64,000 nt of DNA from Pollutimonas sp036675275 (GCA_036675275.1 JAKFFG010000025.1:1-64000), one strand, 5' to 3'. Positions 7,457-15,988 are shown, counted from the stretch's first letter. The notes: a model not told the origin generated them from the sequence alone. Numbers and translations: made by a program.

Positions 7457-8851
7457 TCAGTTGATACGCTGGAGGCGAACCACGGTGTCGTGGATCGAGA
7501 CCAGACCAAGTCGCTGGAAGTAGACGTTTGGGAACGCCTGCATCATGTGCGACGCACCTGCATTCCACCAAGGGCCACGCCCATTCACACTTGAACGCCA
7601 CGCCCGTTCAGGGCGCAAGCCCTGAGCCAGTAAGTGGCGTCTGCGCGTTCGCGGGCGCTTCCATTGCCGCCAGAGTAAGCAGCGTAACCGACGGCGCAGC
7701 CAACCGTCCAGATCCTTCATCCGCTTGTGCTGCGCGCTCAAGCGGAAGTAATTTGCCCAGCCGCGCAGCAGCGGGTTGAGCCTCTGGATGATGCGCGCCA
7801 GGGGCTGACCGCGCCCCTGGCGCATCAGTTCACGCACCCGCTGCATCAGACGTTCGATGCTTTGGGGCGCAATCCTGATGTGCGCCTGTTCGAGCCGTAA
7901 CGCAATTCGATAGCCCAGGAACTTGCGGGTTCCGGGTCGGGCTACCTTACTTTTGGTTTCGTTCACAGCCAGCCTCAAGGTCTTCTCGAGATAGACCCTG
8001 GTGCTCGCCATGACGCGTTCTCCCGCTCGTTTGCTACCGACGTAAATATTGCAGTCGTCTGCATACCGGCAGAACGCCAGCCCCCTGGCTTCCAAGCGGC
8101 CATCCAGATCGGTGAGCAGGATGTTGGACAGCAACGGCGAAAGCGGCCCGCCTTGCGGCGTACCTTCTGAACGTTGCTGCGCCATCATCCCCGCTTCCAG
8201 GAAGCGACGAATCAGTTTGAGTACCCGCTTATCCTGCACCCGTCTGGCCACGCGGGCCATCAGCACATCGTGGTTGACCCGGTCAAAGAACTTCTCCAAG
8301 TCCATGTCCACCACCCAGTGCCGACCGCCCTGGACATAGGTCTGCGCCTGACGCACCGCGTCGTGCGCACTCCTGCCCGCTCGGAAGCCGAAGCTGCCGG
8401 CCGAGAACGTCGGCTCGAAGATCGGCTGTAATACTTGGTGTAATGCCTGTTGGATCAGTCTATCGACCACCGTCGGCACACCCAGCGATCGTACCCCGCC
8501 ATCGGGCTTGGGTATGTCCACCCGGCGTACCGCCTGCGGCATATAAACGCCTGCCAACAGTGCCTCGCGCACACGCGGCCAGTAGCACTTAAGCCAAGTA
8601 CCCATGTCCTCGGTGGTCATGCCATCCACACCGGCAGCCCCCTTGTTCATGAGTACCCGGCGGTAGGCCTGGCGCATGTTCTCGCGGTCTACGACACGCT
8701 CCATGAGCGCGTCATCCTCCGATTTCGTTTGCCCGCATGTCGCCGTGTGCGTCTGGGCACCCCGAACGCCCTCGGACGGCTTCCGGCCGCCTACTTCGTC
8801 CTTGGCCCCTGTTTCCAGGGCTTCTGCTTCATCAACGCACATCGAGATCAT
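7457..8851 (-). CDS. ltrA: group II intron reverse transcriptase/maturase
   Basis: Intron-encoded protein that assists splicing and target-primed insertion. Counting from the ATG at 8851 it is 464 residues. The RT motifs are intact: GTPQGGPLSPLLSNILL near residue 231-247, the polymerase site CRYADDCNIYV near 261-271, then KTLRLAVNETKSKV and a maturase (X) domain with PLLRGWANYFR. The C-terminus ends soon after WWNAGASHMMQAFP, without an HNH endonuclease, as in class C proteins. An earlier in-frame start (8902) exists, but TAGGA precedes 8851. No frameshift or premature stop is seen. Confidence 0.92.
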   Translation of the reverse strand: MISMCVDEAEALETGAKDEVGGRKPSEGVRGAQTHTATCGQTKSEDDALMERVVDRENMRQAYRRVLMNKGAAGVDGMTTEDMGTWLKCYWPRVREALLAGVYMPQAVRRVDIPKPDGGVRSLGVPTVVDRLIQQALHQVLQPIFEPTFSAGSFGFRAGRSAHDAVRQAQTYVQGGRHWVVDMDLEKFFDRVNHDVLMARVARRVQDKRVLKLIRRFLEAGMMAQQRSEGTPQGGPLSPLLSNILLTDLDGRLEARGLAFCRYADDCNIYVGSKRAGERVMASTRVYLEKTLRLAVNETKSKVARPGTRKFLGYRIALRLEQAHIRIAPQSIERLMQRVRELMRQGRGQPLARIIQRLNPLLRGWANYFRLSAQHKRMKDLDGWLRRRLRCLLWRQWKRPRTRRRHLLAQGLRPERAWRSSVNGRGPWWNAGASHMMQAFPNVYFQRLGLVSIHDTVVRLQRIN

Positions 8852-9284
8852 TCGTCCTACTCTCGGTATCCTCTGTTCGGGCCTTCGCCGGCAGGTTCTC
8901 ATCGGCTCACCGCCTTCGCCGCCAACTACTATGCCCTCTGCTGACTTCTGATCGCGCGTCCCGCCGCCTCACGACGCCGGTAGCCGGTGATCCCGGCACC
9001 CGATCAGATCTCCCCGGGTATGGCGCACCCACTTTCACGCTTATGCCTGTCGGATCTACGTCGCAGCCTTCCGTACAAGTATCGGGCTTTGACGATTTTG
9101 GCCGCCTTACCCCGCTACCACGCCTCATCCGCTTCCTGTGCGTCAGGCCAGCGCTTTGCCCGCAGGCTTCCTTCAGACTCGCAGTCGCCCGCGAAACCCT
9201 TGCCCTGGACTAACTCTTCCCCTTGTCGGGCGAGTAAGGGACTTGCACCCTCTAGTGGGTGCGCCCTGCCGGGCGCACCAAAAG

Positions 9285-9319
9285 AATAGCGGATCGCGCC
9301 TCGAGCACGATCCGCTATT
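9285..9319. terminator. bidirectional terminator hairpin flanking the intron
   Basis: AATAGCGGATCG at 9285-9296 pairs perfectly with CGATCCGCTATT at 9308-9319. T-rich tails lie on both sides: TTTTGCT on plus, TTCTTTT on minus. If the intron is removed the hairpin lies about 55 bp after the DUF4148 stop codon, so it was probably that gene's terminator before the intron landed. Confidence 0.8.
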
Positions 9320-9397
9320 TTGCTATTACGCCGCCGCCAGGAACTAAAAGCCGATGCGGCCAGTCTCATTCTTTATCATTACTTACGAGGACCGGCC

Positions 9398-9676
9398 ATG
9401 AAATGCCCTGTGTGCAAAGAAACAGACCTGACCATGTCATCGCGGCAGAATATCGAGATTGATTACTGTCCTCAATGCCGTGGCGTATGGCTGGACCGAG
9501 GCGAGCTCGACAAATTGATTGAACGCAGCACACAAGAGGTAGAGGCACAGCCCAGCGCACCGCCTGTCCGGCAGGCTCAACAGCAGCCATATCCGGGGCG
9601 GGATTATGACAGGCACCATTCGGATTACGACAAGCGGCACAAGAAAAAATCATTCTGGCACGAGATCTTTGACTGA
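9398..9676 (+). CDS. TFIIB-type zinc-ribbon protein
   Basis: A 92-residue protein with an N-terminal zinc ribbon: MKCPVCK at the start and DYCPQCRGVWLDRGELDKLIE about 20 residues later, giving the CxxC...CxxC pattern of the zf-TFIIB family. The C-terminal half is Gln/His/Lys-rich, with HHSDYDKRHKKKSFWHEIFD, and looks disordered with a short basic end. Function is not known; a nucleic-acid or chaperone role is only a guess. ATG at 9398 follows GAGG at 9387-9390; a longer frame to 9320 is not needed. Confidence 0.88.
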   Translation: MKCPVCKETDLTMSSRQNIEIDYCPQCRGVWLDRGELDKLIERSTQEVEAQPSAPPVRQAQQQPYPGRDYDRHHSDYDKRHKKKSFWHEIFD

Positions 9677-9686
9677 CACAGCAGAG

Positions 9687-10301
9687 TCAGCGCCACTCGT
9701 CCCGATAAACGAATTTGGGCATCTGCCAATTAAACCGCAGTGCCAATAACCGCAAGACGAGACCCGCCAGCATGGCGCCTATCATCGACACATTAAGGTT
9801 GGCTCCCAAATGCTGGCTGCCGATGAAAAGGCCGCCTGTTACCACGGACACGCTGGCATACAGCTCTTTGCGCAACAGCAGCGGTATATCGTTGCAAAGG
9901 ACGTCGCGCAACACACCGCCGGCGCACCCGGTAATCATGCCGCTCACCAACACCACGGTAATGGGAAGCTGCATCTGCAGTGCTATCTGACAACCTATCA
10001 CGGTGAAAACCACAAGGCCCAGGGCGTCCAGAAAGAGAAACAGCCGATGCAAGTGGCGCATGACGGGCGCTGTAAGGGCAGTCAGCAATGCCGCTCCGGC
10101 GGTGATCCACAGATACTCGGGATGTATGACCCAGGTAAGCGGGTAATGGCCAAGAAGGACATCGCGCACCGACCCGCCTCCAAGCGCCGTCACGCATGCA
10201 ATGATGCATACGCCCACCCAATCCATGTCGCGCCTGCCGGCCGCCAACGCTGCCGTCATGGCTTCGGCCGTAATGGCTATCAGGTACAAGGCAACTAACA
10301 T
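9687..10301 (-). CDS. TRIC/UPF0126 family membrane protein (cation channel fold)
   Basis: A 204-residue inner-membrane protein with about seven hydrophobic segments and two copies of the family repeat: the first has ALGGGSVRDVLLGHYPL, the second CAGGVLRDVLCNDIPLLLRKELYA. Bacterial relatives form trimeric cation-conducting channels; some are annotated as glycine transporters (YicG-like). The ATG at 10301 lies one base after the ampG stop codon on the minus strand, so it is the last gene of the metX-metW-ampG unit. Confidence 0.9.
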   Translation of the reverse strand: MLVALYLIAITAEAMTAALAAGRRDMDWVGVCIIACVTALGGGSVRDVLLGHYPLTWVIHPEYLWITAGAALLTALTAPVMRHLHRLFLFLDALGLVVFTVIGCQIALQMQLPITVVLVSGMITGCAGGVLRDVLCNDIPLLLRKELYASVSVVTGGLFIGSQHLGANLNVSMIGAMLAGLVLRLLALRFNWQMPKFVYRDEWR

Positions 10302-10302
10302 T

Positions 10303-11544
10303 TCAGCGGACCGCCTCGAGCCCGTCGATTTCGGCGCGGCGCATGCGCAGCAGTATCAAGCCCGGCAGCCCGATGAGCACGGTGATGACAAAGAAGCCGG
10401 GCCACCCTATGGACTCGACCAGCGGCGGTGTCAACGGACCGGCAAGATAAGTGCGGCCCACCGCCGACAAGGCCGACAACAGGGCAAACTGGGTCGCTGA
10501 AAATTCTTGCTTGCACAGCGCCATGAGCAGTGCCACAAAGGCGGCCGTACCCAGCCCGCCGCACAGGTTTTCCACTCCAACCACAAGAGCCATGGAATAA
10601 ACATGCGGGGGCGTCACAGCAAGAACCCAGTATCCAAAATTGGACAAGGCCTGCAACAGGCCAAACAGCATCAAAGAGCGATACAAGCCCAGGCGCGCCA
10701 TCAAGGCTCCGCCGGCCAGAGCGCCGATGATTGTGGCGGCAAGTCCGAAGACTTTATTGACTGCGCCGACCTCGGTGCCGGTAAATCCCGCGCCGCGCAA
10801 GAGGAAGGTCGTGGACAAGGCGCCGGCAAAAGCGTCGCCCAACTTGTACAACACGATAAGCAGCAAGATGCTCAAGGCCCCCGGGCGTTTGAAGAACTCC
10901 ACCATGGGCGCCACTACCGCTATGGCCAGGGACCTGGGCGCGCGCGCCACCGCTTCCGGCTCTGGAGCCAGCAAGGTGGCAATCGCGCACAAGGCCATGA
11001 GCGCTCCCATCAGGAAATAGGTACTGCCCCACCCCAGCCACTGATCCGCGAGGACCAGCGCCAGCCCGCCGGACACGATCATGGCCAGGCGATAACCCAG
11101 CACCTTTACCGCGGCGCCGGCGGCGCGTTCTTCTGTGCGCAACACGTCGGTGCTATAGGCATCGAACGCAATATCCTGCGTTGCCGACAGAAACGCGACC
11201 AATACGGCAAGAAGCGCCAGTATCATCAAACTTTCGGAAGGCGAATAAAACCCCATGGCCGCAATGACCACGCCCAAAAGGACTTGCGTGACGAAAATCC
11301 AGCTACGGCGGCGTCCGAGCATGGGCGGCGCATAGCGGTCGACCACGGGCGCCCACAAGAATTTTAATGTGTAGGCCGTTCCGATAAGTGTGAGGAAACC
11401 GATATTCTGCAGCGATACGCCCGAGAGCGTCGCCCATGCCTGCAGTGTGCCGCCCGTGAGCGCCAAAGGAAGACCGCTGGCAAAGCCCAGCACCAATAAG
11501 GGAATGACGCGAGGGCTGCCATAAACGTTGGTAAGCGAAGCGAT
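10303..11544 (-). CDS. ampG: AmpG-type MFS muropeptide permease, probable non-ATG start
   Basis: MFS transporter of the AmpG group that imports anhydromuropeptides for cell-wall recycling and beta-lactamase signalling; about 413 residues with 12 hydrophobic segments. Typical segments: LPLALTGGTLQAW early, KFLWAPVVDRYA in loop 2-3, and TQDIAFDAYSTDVL. The N-terminus should begin just before ASLTNVYGSPRVIPLLVLGF, yet no in-frame ATG, GTG or TTG is nearby. An ATC at 11544, six bases after AAAGAGA, is the best-placed initiator (11550 is the alternative). A much longer in-frame extension to 11793 overlaps metW and has no homologous look. The gene follows metW by 11 bp. Confidence 0.85.
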   Translation of the reverse strand: MASLTNVYGSPRVIPLLVLGFASGLPLALTGGTLQAWATLSGVSLQNIGFLTLIGTAYTLKFLWAPVVDRYAPPMLGRRRSWIFVTQVLLGVVIAAMGFYSPSESLMILALLAVLVAFLSATQDIAFDAYSTDVLRTEERAAGAAVKVLGYRLAMIVSGGLALVLADQWLGWGSTYFLMGALMALCAIATLLAPEPEAVARAPRSLAIAVVAPMVEFFKRPGALSILLLIVLYKLGDAFAGALSTTFLLRGAGFTGTEVGAVNKVFGLAATIIGALAGGALMARLGLYRSLMLFGLLQALSNFGYWVLAVTPPHVYSMALVVGVENLCGGLGTAAFVALLMALCKQEFSATQFALLSALSAVGRTYLAGPLTPPLVESIGWPGFFVITVLIGLPGLILLRMRRAEIDGLEAVR

Positions 11545-11555
11545 GGTGATTCTCT

Positions 11556-12167
11556 TTAATCTGGAGTTTCGAAACGGTACAACGCCAGGGTGCTGCGCCA
11601 GCTGGGCAACAGTCTGACTTCTTTGTTGCCGTTGAAGGTCGCCAGATGCGTGATGCGCAACCTGAGCGCCTCTGCGAGATCTTCGAAGTCTTTGAGCGTG
11701 CACAAATGGATATTGGGCGTATCGAACCATTGATAGGGCATTTCCCCCGTCACCGGCATGCGTCCGGACAGTATCGACCAACCATGCGGCCAATAGCCGA
11801 AGTTCGGGAACGACACGATGCCGAAGCGTGCCACCCTGCCCATCTCGCGCAAAATATGTTCGGTGTGGTGCATGGACTGAAGGGTTTGCGACAGCACCAC
11901 AGTATCGAACTGCTGGTCGTCGAACAGGGCAAGGCCTTCTTCCAGGTTCTGCTGAATAACCTGCACACCGCGGCGCACCGACGCAATGACCAGTTCATCG
12001 CTGAGTTCGACGCCCACGCCTGTAACAGCCTTGCTGTTCTGCAGATAAGCCAGAAGGGTGCCATCGCCGCAGCCCAGGTCCAGCACGCGGCTTTCGGGTT
12101 CGATCCAGCTGGCAATACGTTTGAGGTCGGCCCGAACATGCTTGGGCGCTACACTGGCCTGCTTCAC
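11556..12167 (-). CDS. metW: methionine biosynthesis protein MetW
   Basis: A 203-residue class I SAM-dependent methyltransferase fold protein: RVLDLGCGDGTLLAYL near residues 34-49 is motif I, and VVLSQTLQSMHHTEHILREM follows. MetW partners the MetX acyltransferase in proteobacteria and is required for its full activity. Its ATG overlaps the metX stop codon by four bases (12164-12167), so the two are translationally coupled. Confidence 0.95.
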   Translation of the reverse strand: MKQASVAPKHVRADLKRIASWIEPESRVLDLGCGDGTLLAYLQNSKAVTGVGVELSDELVIASVRRGVQVIQQNLEEGLALFDDQQFDTVVLSQTLQSMHHTEHILREMGRVARFGIVSFPNFGYWPHGWSILSGRMPVTGEMPYQWFDTPNIHLCTLKDFEDLAEALRLRITHLATFNGNKEVRLLPSWRSTLALYRFETPD

Positions 12168-13417
12168 TTGAGCACTCCTATAGTCTGGATACGCTCGGAA
12201 AGCCCAAGCCTGGCCGCGATACGATCGTAGTATCCCTGTATCACGGCATGGTAGCGTGCGTCATCAAGCAGGAATGCATCGTGCCCGTGAGGCGCGTCGA
12301 TTTCCGCATAGGTGACAGGCCGCTTGTTTTTCAGCAGAGCCCGCACTATTTCGCGCGACCGGGCCGGCGGAAATCGCCAATCGGTACTGAAAGACACCAG
12401 CAGGAAATCCGCCTTCGCCCCTTCCATTGCACGCACCAGGTCGCCGCCATGGCTGCGCGCCGGATCGAAATAGTCCAGTGCCCGGGTGATAAGCAGGTAA
12501 GTGTTGGCATCGAAATAGGTGGAGAACTTTTCGCCCTGGTAACGGAGATAGGACTCTACTTCGAACTCGACATCGTAGCCGTAGTGAAATTCGCCATTGT
12601 CGGCGGGCGCACGTTGGGTCCGTCCGAATTTCTGCGCCATGTCGTCATCCGACAAATAGGTGATGTGGCCCACCATGCGCGCCACCGACAGGCCATGACG
12701 CGGCACGGTCTGGTGCGCATAGTAATTTCCACCATGAAACTCCGGATCGCTGATGATGGACCGGCGCGCCACCTCGTTAAAACCGATATTCTGCGCCGAC
12801 AGGCGCGGCGTGCTGGCAATGACAATGCAATGACCGACGCGCTCGGGACAGGTTATGGCCCAACTCAAGGCCTGCATGCCCCCAAGCGAACCGCCCATGA
12901 CGGCCGCAAGTTTCTGGATACCGAAGTGATCTGCCAGTCGGGCCTGGGCCTGGACCCAGTCTTCGACAGTCAGCATGGGGAAGGCGGCGGCCCAGGGCTG
13001 GCCTGTTTCGGGATTGATGCTGGCCGGACCGGTGGAGCCAAAACAGGAACCGATATTATTGACGCCAATGACAAAAAACCTGTCTGTATCGACAGCCTTG
13101 CCGGGACCGACCATATTGTCCCACCAGCCGATATCCTTCGAATCGGTCGCCGATATGCCGGCGACATGATGGGAGGCATTCAAGGCATGACATATCAGTA
13201 CGGCGTTGCTGCGCTCGGCATTCAGCTGACCATACGTTTCCACCGCAAGCTCGTAGCTGGGCAGAACCTGGCCGCTACTCAGATGCAGCGGCTCGTTAAA
13301 CGAAATAAGTTGGGGGGCCACGATGCCGACGGAACCTGCGGGCACGACGACTGGGTCGGCAAGGGTAGCGGCGGCAACGGGGTGAGTGAAAACAGCGGGT
13401 GCGGAAATAGCGGCCAT
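12164..13417 (-). CDS. metX: homoserine O-acyltransferase MetX
   Basis: Alpha/beta-hydrolase acylating L-homoserine for methionine synthesis. The nucleophile Ser177 lies in AVMGGSLGGMQALSW; the Asp and His of the triad are in FSTDWRFPP and APHGHDAFLLD near the C-terminus. At 417 residues it has a roughly 30-residue N-terminal extension over typical members. The acyl donor (acetyl- or succinyl-CoA) cannot be decided from fold alone. ATG 13417 follows AAAGAGG, and this ribosome site lies inside a SAM-II riboswitch, so translation should fall when SAM is high. It heads the metX-metW-ampG-TRIC unit. Confidence 0.95.
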   Translation of the reverse strand: MAAISAPAVFTHPVAAATLADPVVVPAGSVGIVAPQLISFNEPLHLSSGQVLPSYELAVETYGQLNAERSNAVLICHALNASHHVAGISATDSKDIGWWDNMVGPGKAVDTDRFFVIGVNNIGSCFGSTGPASINPETGQPWAAAFPMLTVEDWVQAQARLADHFGIQKLAAVMGGSLGGMQALSWAITCPERVGHCIVIASTPRLSAQNIGFNEVARRSIISDPEFHGGNYYAHQTVPRHGLSVARMVGHITYLSDDDMAQKFGRTQRAPADNGEFHYGYDVEFEVESYLRYQGEKFSTYFDANTYLLITRALDYFDPARSHGGDLVRAMEGAKADFLLVSFSTDWRFPPARSREIVRALLKNKRPVTYAEIDAPHGHDAFLLDDARYHAVIQGYYDRIAARLGLSERIQTIGVLK

Positions 13418-13422
13418 ATGGA

Positions 13423-13477
13423 CCTCTTTAGCTGGATTTATGAGGCGCCCGCAAGCAGATCAAGCAAATCGGCGCTC
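13423..13477 (-). promoter_or_regulatory. SAM-II (SAM-alpha) riboswitch upstream of metX
   Basis: On the minus strand GAGCGCC (13477-13471) pairs with GGCG-C-CTC (13449-13442, one bulged C) to form P1. The loop starts GATTTG and contains CTTGC; after P1 come TAAAT and GCTAAAGAGG. These are the conserved blocks of the SAM-II aptamer (GAUUU, UUGC, UAAA, GCUAAA), in order and at family spacing. CTG in the loop can pair with CAG at 13434-13432 as pseudoknot P2. The last block contains the metX Shine-Dalgarno (GAGG), five bases before the ATG, as in known SAM-II switches. Confidence 0.85.
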
Positions 13478-13640
13478 TGTAGAGACGTAATATTATCACT
13501 GTTGCCGCGGCCCTTCACCGCCCATGCCAGAAAATACCAACGTCTGTCGTCCGGTTATTTCCATGAAAAAAGAAAATAATTGATACATTTGGCACCAAAC
13601 ACAAGCAGAAGAAATCCCATCCTAGAAGGGTCGACAACAC

Positions 13641-13952
13641 ATGAAACCACTAACAGATCGCGAGCTCACATGCTTGCGTTGGGCAGCAGTCGGCAAGACC
13701 AGCTGGGAAATGGGAGTCATCCTGGGCCTGACCGAACGCACCATCAATTTTCATGTTCATAACGCTTGCCAAAAGTTGGGCGTGCATGGGCGGCAGGCGG
13801 CCATTACAGCAGCGTTCCAGTCGGGGTTGATGTCCACGCTTACCGAACCACTTCCAAGCCTTGCAGGAACTGCTCGGCCTGCTGCTCCGGGAAGCTTGCC
13901 TGATCGGCCGTCACAATACCCTCGATCAATGCATGCTCTGTCAGCCAAATAA
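13641..13952 (+). CDS. stand-alone LuxR-type HTH protein
   Basis: A 103-residue protein whose first 63 residues are a GerE/LuxR DNA-binding domain: LTDRELTCLRWAAVGKTSWE, then LGLTERTINFHVHNACQKLGV, with AAITAAF at the end. No sensor or receiver domain precedes it, and the closest look is to the C-terminus of autoinducer-type LuxR proteins. The last 35 or so residues (Pro/Ser/Arg-rich) are antisense to the end of the convergent lipoprotein gene and do not look conserved. It could be a real short regulator or the surviving end of a longer one. Start ATG 13641; AGGG is 11 bases upstream. Confidence 0.7.
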   Translation: MKPLTDRELTCLRWAAVGKTSWEMGVILGLTERTINFHVHNACQKLGVHGRQAAITAAFQSGLMSTLTEPLPSLAGTARPAAPGSLPDRPSQYPRSMHALSAK

Positions 13953-14355
13953 CAGCCTTCATGCGAACCCGGCCCTGCGGCGATACGCCATCGATCACAA
14001 AGGGGACTCCGTCTTCCGGAAGTTCGCGTGGCGCGGCAACACCCAGGTTCCGGTAAAGCGACCCGACTACCGACAAGGCGAGTTCGCGCGCTTGTTCGGG
14101 CCGTGAGCGCAACGGCTCGGGCAGCGGCGCATAGCCCACTGCAAACACGGCCTCTTCCACCGTTGCGGTAGTCAGCGTAAACAGCAGCTCGTGGCCGGAG
14201 TACTTCATTGGCCGTTGCTGGGCAAGCGGACGGTCGGGAAAAAACGCCTTTACGGCGCCATCGGCCACGGTAAGCTCGCGCCAGTTATAGCTGGGAGTGC
14301 ACCCCAACAGCAGCCCTGCCAGCAGCACTATCAATCCAAAACGTATCAACACCAA
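13840..14355 (-). CDS. predicted lipoprotein
   Basis: A 171-residue protein with a lipoprotein signal: hydrophobic residues 5-18 followed by the lipobox LLLGC, with Cys19. The mature part has no domain I recognise; it reads as a compact periplasmic domain (GELTV-like start, AVKAFFPDRPLAQQRPMKYSG, ending AEQFLQGLEVV). The pattern resembles Alcaligenaceae hypothetical lipoproteins. It ends convergently, overlapping the LuxR-type frame by 113 bp. Confidence 0.8.
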   Translation of the reverse strand: MVLIRFGLIVLLAGLLLGCTPSYNWRELTVADGAVKAFFPDRPLAQQRPMKYSGHELLFTLTTATVEEAVFAVGYAPLPEPLRSRPEQARELALSVVGSLYRNLGVAAPRELPEDGVPFVIDGVSPQGRVRMKAVIWLTEHALIEGIVTADQASFPEQQAEQFLQGLEVVR

Positions 14356-14410
14356 ACCCCTCAGGTAAAATCGGCAGCGACAACGACTTCTACTATAAAG
14401 ATACCCTGTA

Positions 14411-15988
14411 ATGATCTCATCTAATGAACGCCTCGTCTTGCTGGGTCAAAACCGGCCTGCCCTCAAAGGGATACTGCGCGGTATCGAGAAAGAAGGACTG
14501 CGTGTCGACGGGCAGGGAAAGCTGGCCAGCACGCCACATCCCGACGCGCTCGGTTCGGCGCTTACCAATACGCGCATAACCACTGACTATTCCGAAGCGC
14601 TGCTCGAGCTGATTACCGGCACCCACGATACGATTGAAGGCCTGCTGACGGAACTCGAAGAAACACACCGTTTTGTCGCCCAGCAATTGCAGGATGAATT
14701 GATCTGGAATCAATCCATGCCGGCATTGCTGCCTGCAGAAGCCGAAATCCCCATCGCCTGGTATGGCACGTCGAATACGGGCATGCTCAAGCATGTGTAT
14801 CGGCGCGGCTTGGCCGAGCGATACGGCAAAGCAATGCAGTGCATTGCAGGAGTTCACTACAACTTCTCCTTGCCCGATTCGATCTGGAGCATTATCGGCA
14901 CGCCCGGCACGTCGCCAGAAGACCAGCGCTCACAAGGCTATCTCGCCTTGATCCGCAACTTCACCCGTTATTCCTGGCTGCTCATGTACCTATTCGGCGC
15001 CTCGCCCGCGGTATCGAAAAGCTTCATGCAGGACGTTGACCATTCCCTGCAGAACCTGGACGCCGACACCCTCTATCTGCCCTATGCCACCAGCTTGCGC
15101 ATGAGCGATATCGGCTACCAGAATAAGGCGCAGTCCGACCTGCAACTCTGCTACAACGATCTGGATACCTTCCTGGAGCGTCTTTACACTGCGGTCACGA
15201 CACCGTGGCCCGACTACGTCAAAATCGGAACCCACCGCAATGGCGAATGGATACAGCTGAACACCAATATCCTGCAAATCGAAAACGAGTTTTATTCCAA
15301 TATCCGCCCCAAGCGCAGTACGCGCCGATGTGAGCGGCCGGCGACCGCGCTGGCGGAGCGCGGCGTGCAATACATCGAGGTGCGTTGCCTGGACATCGAC
15401 CCCGCCTCCCCCATTGGCATTTCGCCATCCACCAGCCGATTCATGGATGTCTTCCTGCTGTTTTGCGCTGTCGAAGAAAGCCCGCTGTTTCCGAACAATG
15501 GATACTGCCGCGACAGTCACGATAATTTCAGCTTGGTGTCCAAAGAAGGGCGCAAACCCGGCGCGGTATTGATCAAGCAGAACAAGCCAATATCGCTGGC
15601 CGATTGGGGCGAAGAACTGCTTGAACGCCTTGCGCCGTATGCCGGGCTTCTGGATGAAACGCATGGCGGCGTTCAATACGCCGAAGCTGTTGAGGCGCAA
15701 CGCGGCAAAATCCGCGACAGCCAGCAGACGCCATCGGCCCAGCTCTTGAACCAATTGCGCGAACATGGCGCAACACTTCACGACTACTCTCTGGAGCAAA
15801 GCCGGCAGCATCGCGACGCACTGCGGGCTCAGCCCTTGAGCGCCAGCACGCTGGAAGAATACAAAGCTATCGTAAGCGCTTCCGTGGTCGAGCAACAACA
15901 ATTGAAAAGCAGCGATACCGAAGACTTTTCAAGCTACGTCGCGCGCTACCACGCCGCCCTTCGCCGCCCCGAAAGCCAGCAATCGTAA
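14411..15988 (+). CDS. gshA: glutamate-cysteine ligase
   Basis: A 525-residue class I (E. coli-type) gamma-glutamylcysteine synthetase, the first step of glutathione synthesis; ATP- and Mg-dependent, cytosolic. Recognisable segments: LRGIEKEGLRVD near the N-terminus, TTDYSEALLELITGTH, HVYRRGLAERYGKAMQCIAG, HYNFSLP and YIEVRCLDIDP. Length matches the family (about 520). The lipoprotein gene is divergent, with a 55-bp shared promoter region. No gshB is in the window. Confidence 0.96.
   Translation: MISSNERLVLLGQNRPALKGILRGIEKEGLRVDGQGKLASTPHPDALGSALTNTRITTDYSEALLELITGTHDTIEGLLTELEETHRFVAQQLQDELIWNQSMPALLPAEAEIPIAWYGTSNTGMLKHVYRRGLAERYGKAMQCIAGVHYNFSLPDSIWSIIGTPGTSPEDQRSQGYLALIRNFTRYSWLLMYLFGASPAVSKSFMQDVDHSLQNLDADTLYLPYATSLRMSDIGYQNKAQSDLQLCYNDLDTFLERLYTAVTTPWPDYVKIGTHRNGEWIQLNTNILQIENEFYSNIRPKRSTRRCERPATALAERGVQYIEVRCLDIDPASPIGISPSTSRFMDVFLLFCAVEESPLFPNNGYCRDSHDNFSLVSKEGRKPGAVLIKQNKPISLADWGEELLERLAPYAGLLDETHGGVQYAEAVEAQRGKIRDSQQTPSAQLLNQLREHGATLHDYSLEQSRQHRDALRAQPLSASTLEEYKAIVSASVVEQQQLKSSDTEDFSSYVARYHAALRRPESQQS

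Larger units (their letters stand above)
7386..9278 (-). mobile_element. complete group II intron, class C (IIC)
   Basis: The 5' end on the minus strand is GTGCG at 9278-9274. It follows a 12-bp terminator-like stem (9285-9319) and TTCTTTTG, the insertion preference of bacterial class C introns. The 3' end is CTCGAT, finishing at 7386. Domain V (7425-7456, minus) folds as a stem with a GAAC-type loop and a two-base bulge. Its catalytic triad position reads CGC, the class C form, rather than AGC. Domain VI lies at about 7387-7423. The element is about 1.9 kb, looks intact and encodes its own maturase. Confidence 0.85.

Noticed and set aside
12248..13579. 443-codon plus-strand frame
   Set aside because: Antisense to metX and crosses the SAM-II riboswitch; codon pattern is that of a mirror frame.
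14990..15901. 303-codon minus-strand frame
   Set aside because: Antisense to gshA, whose family segments continue across the whole length.
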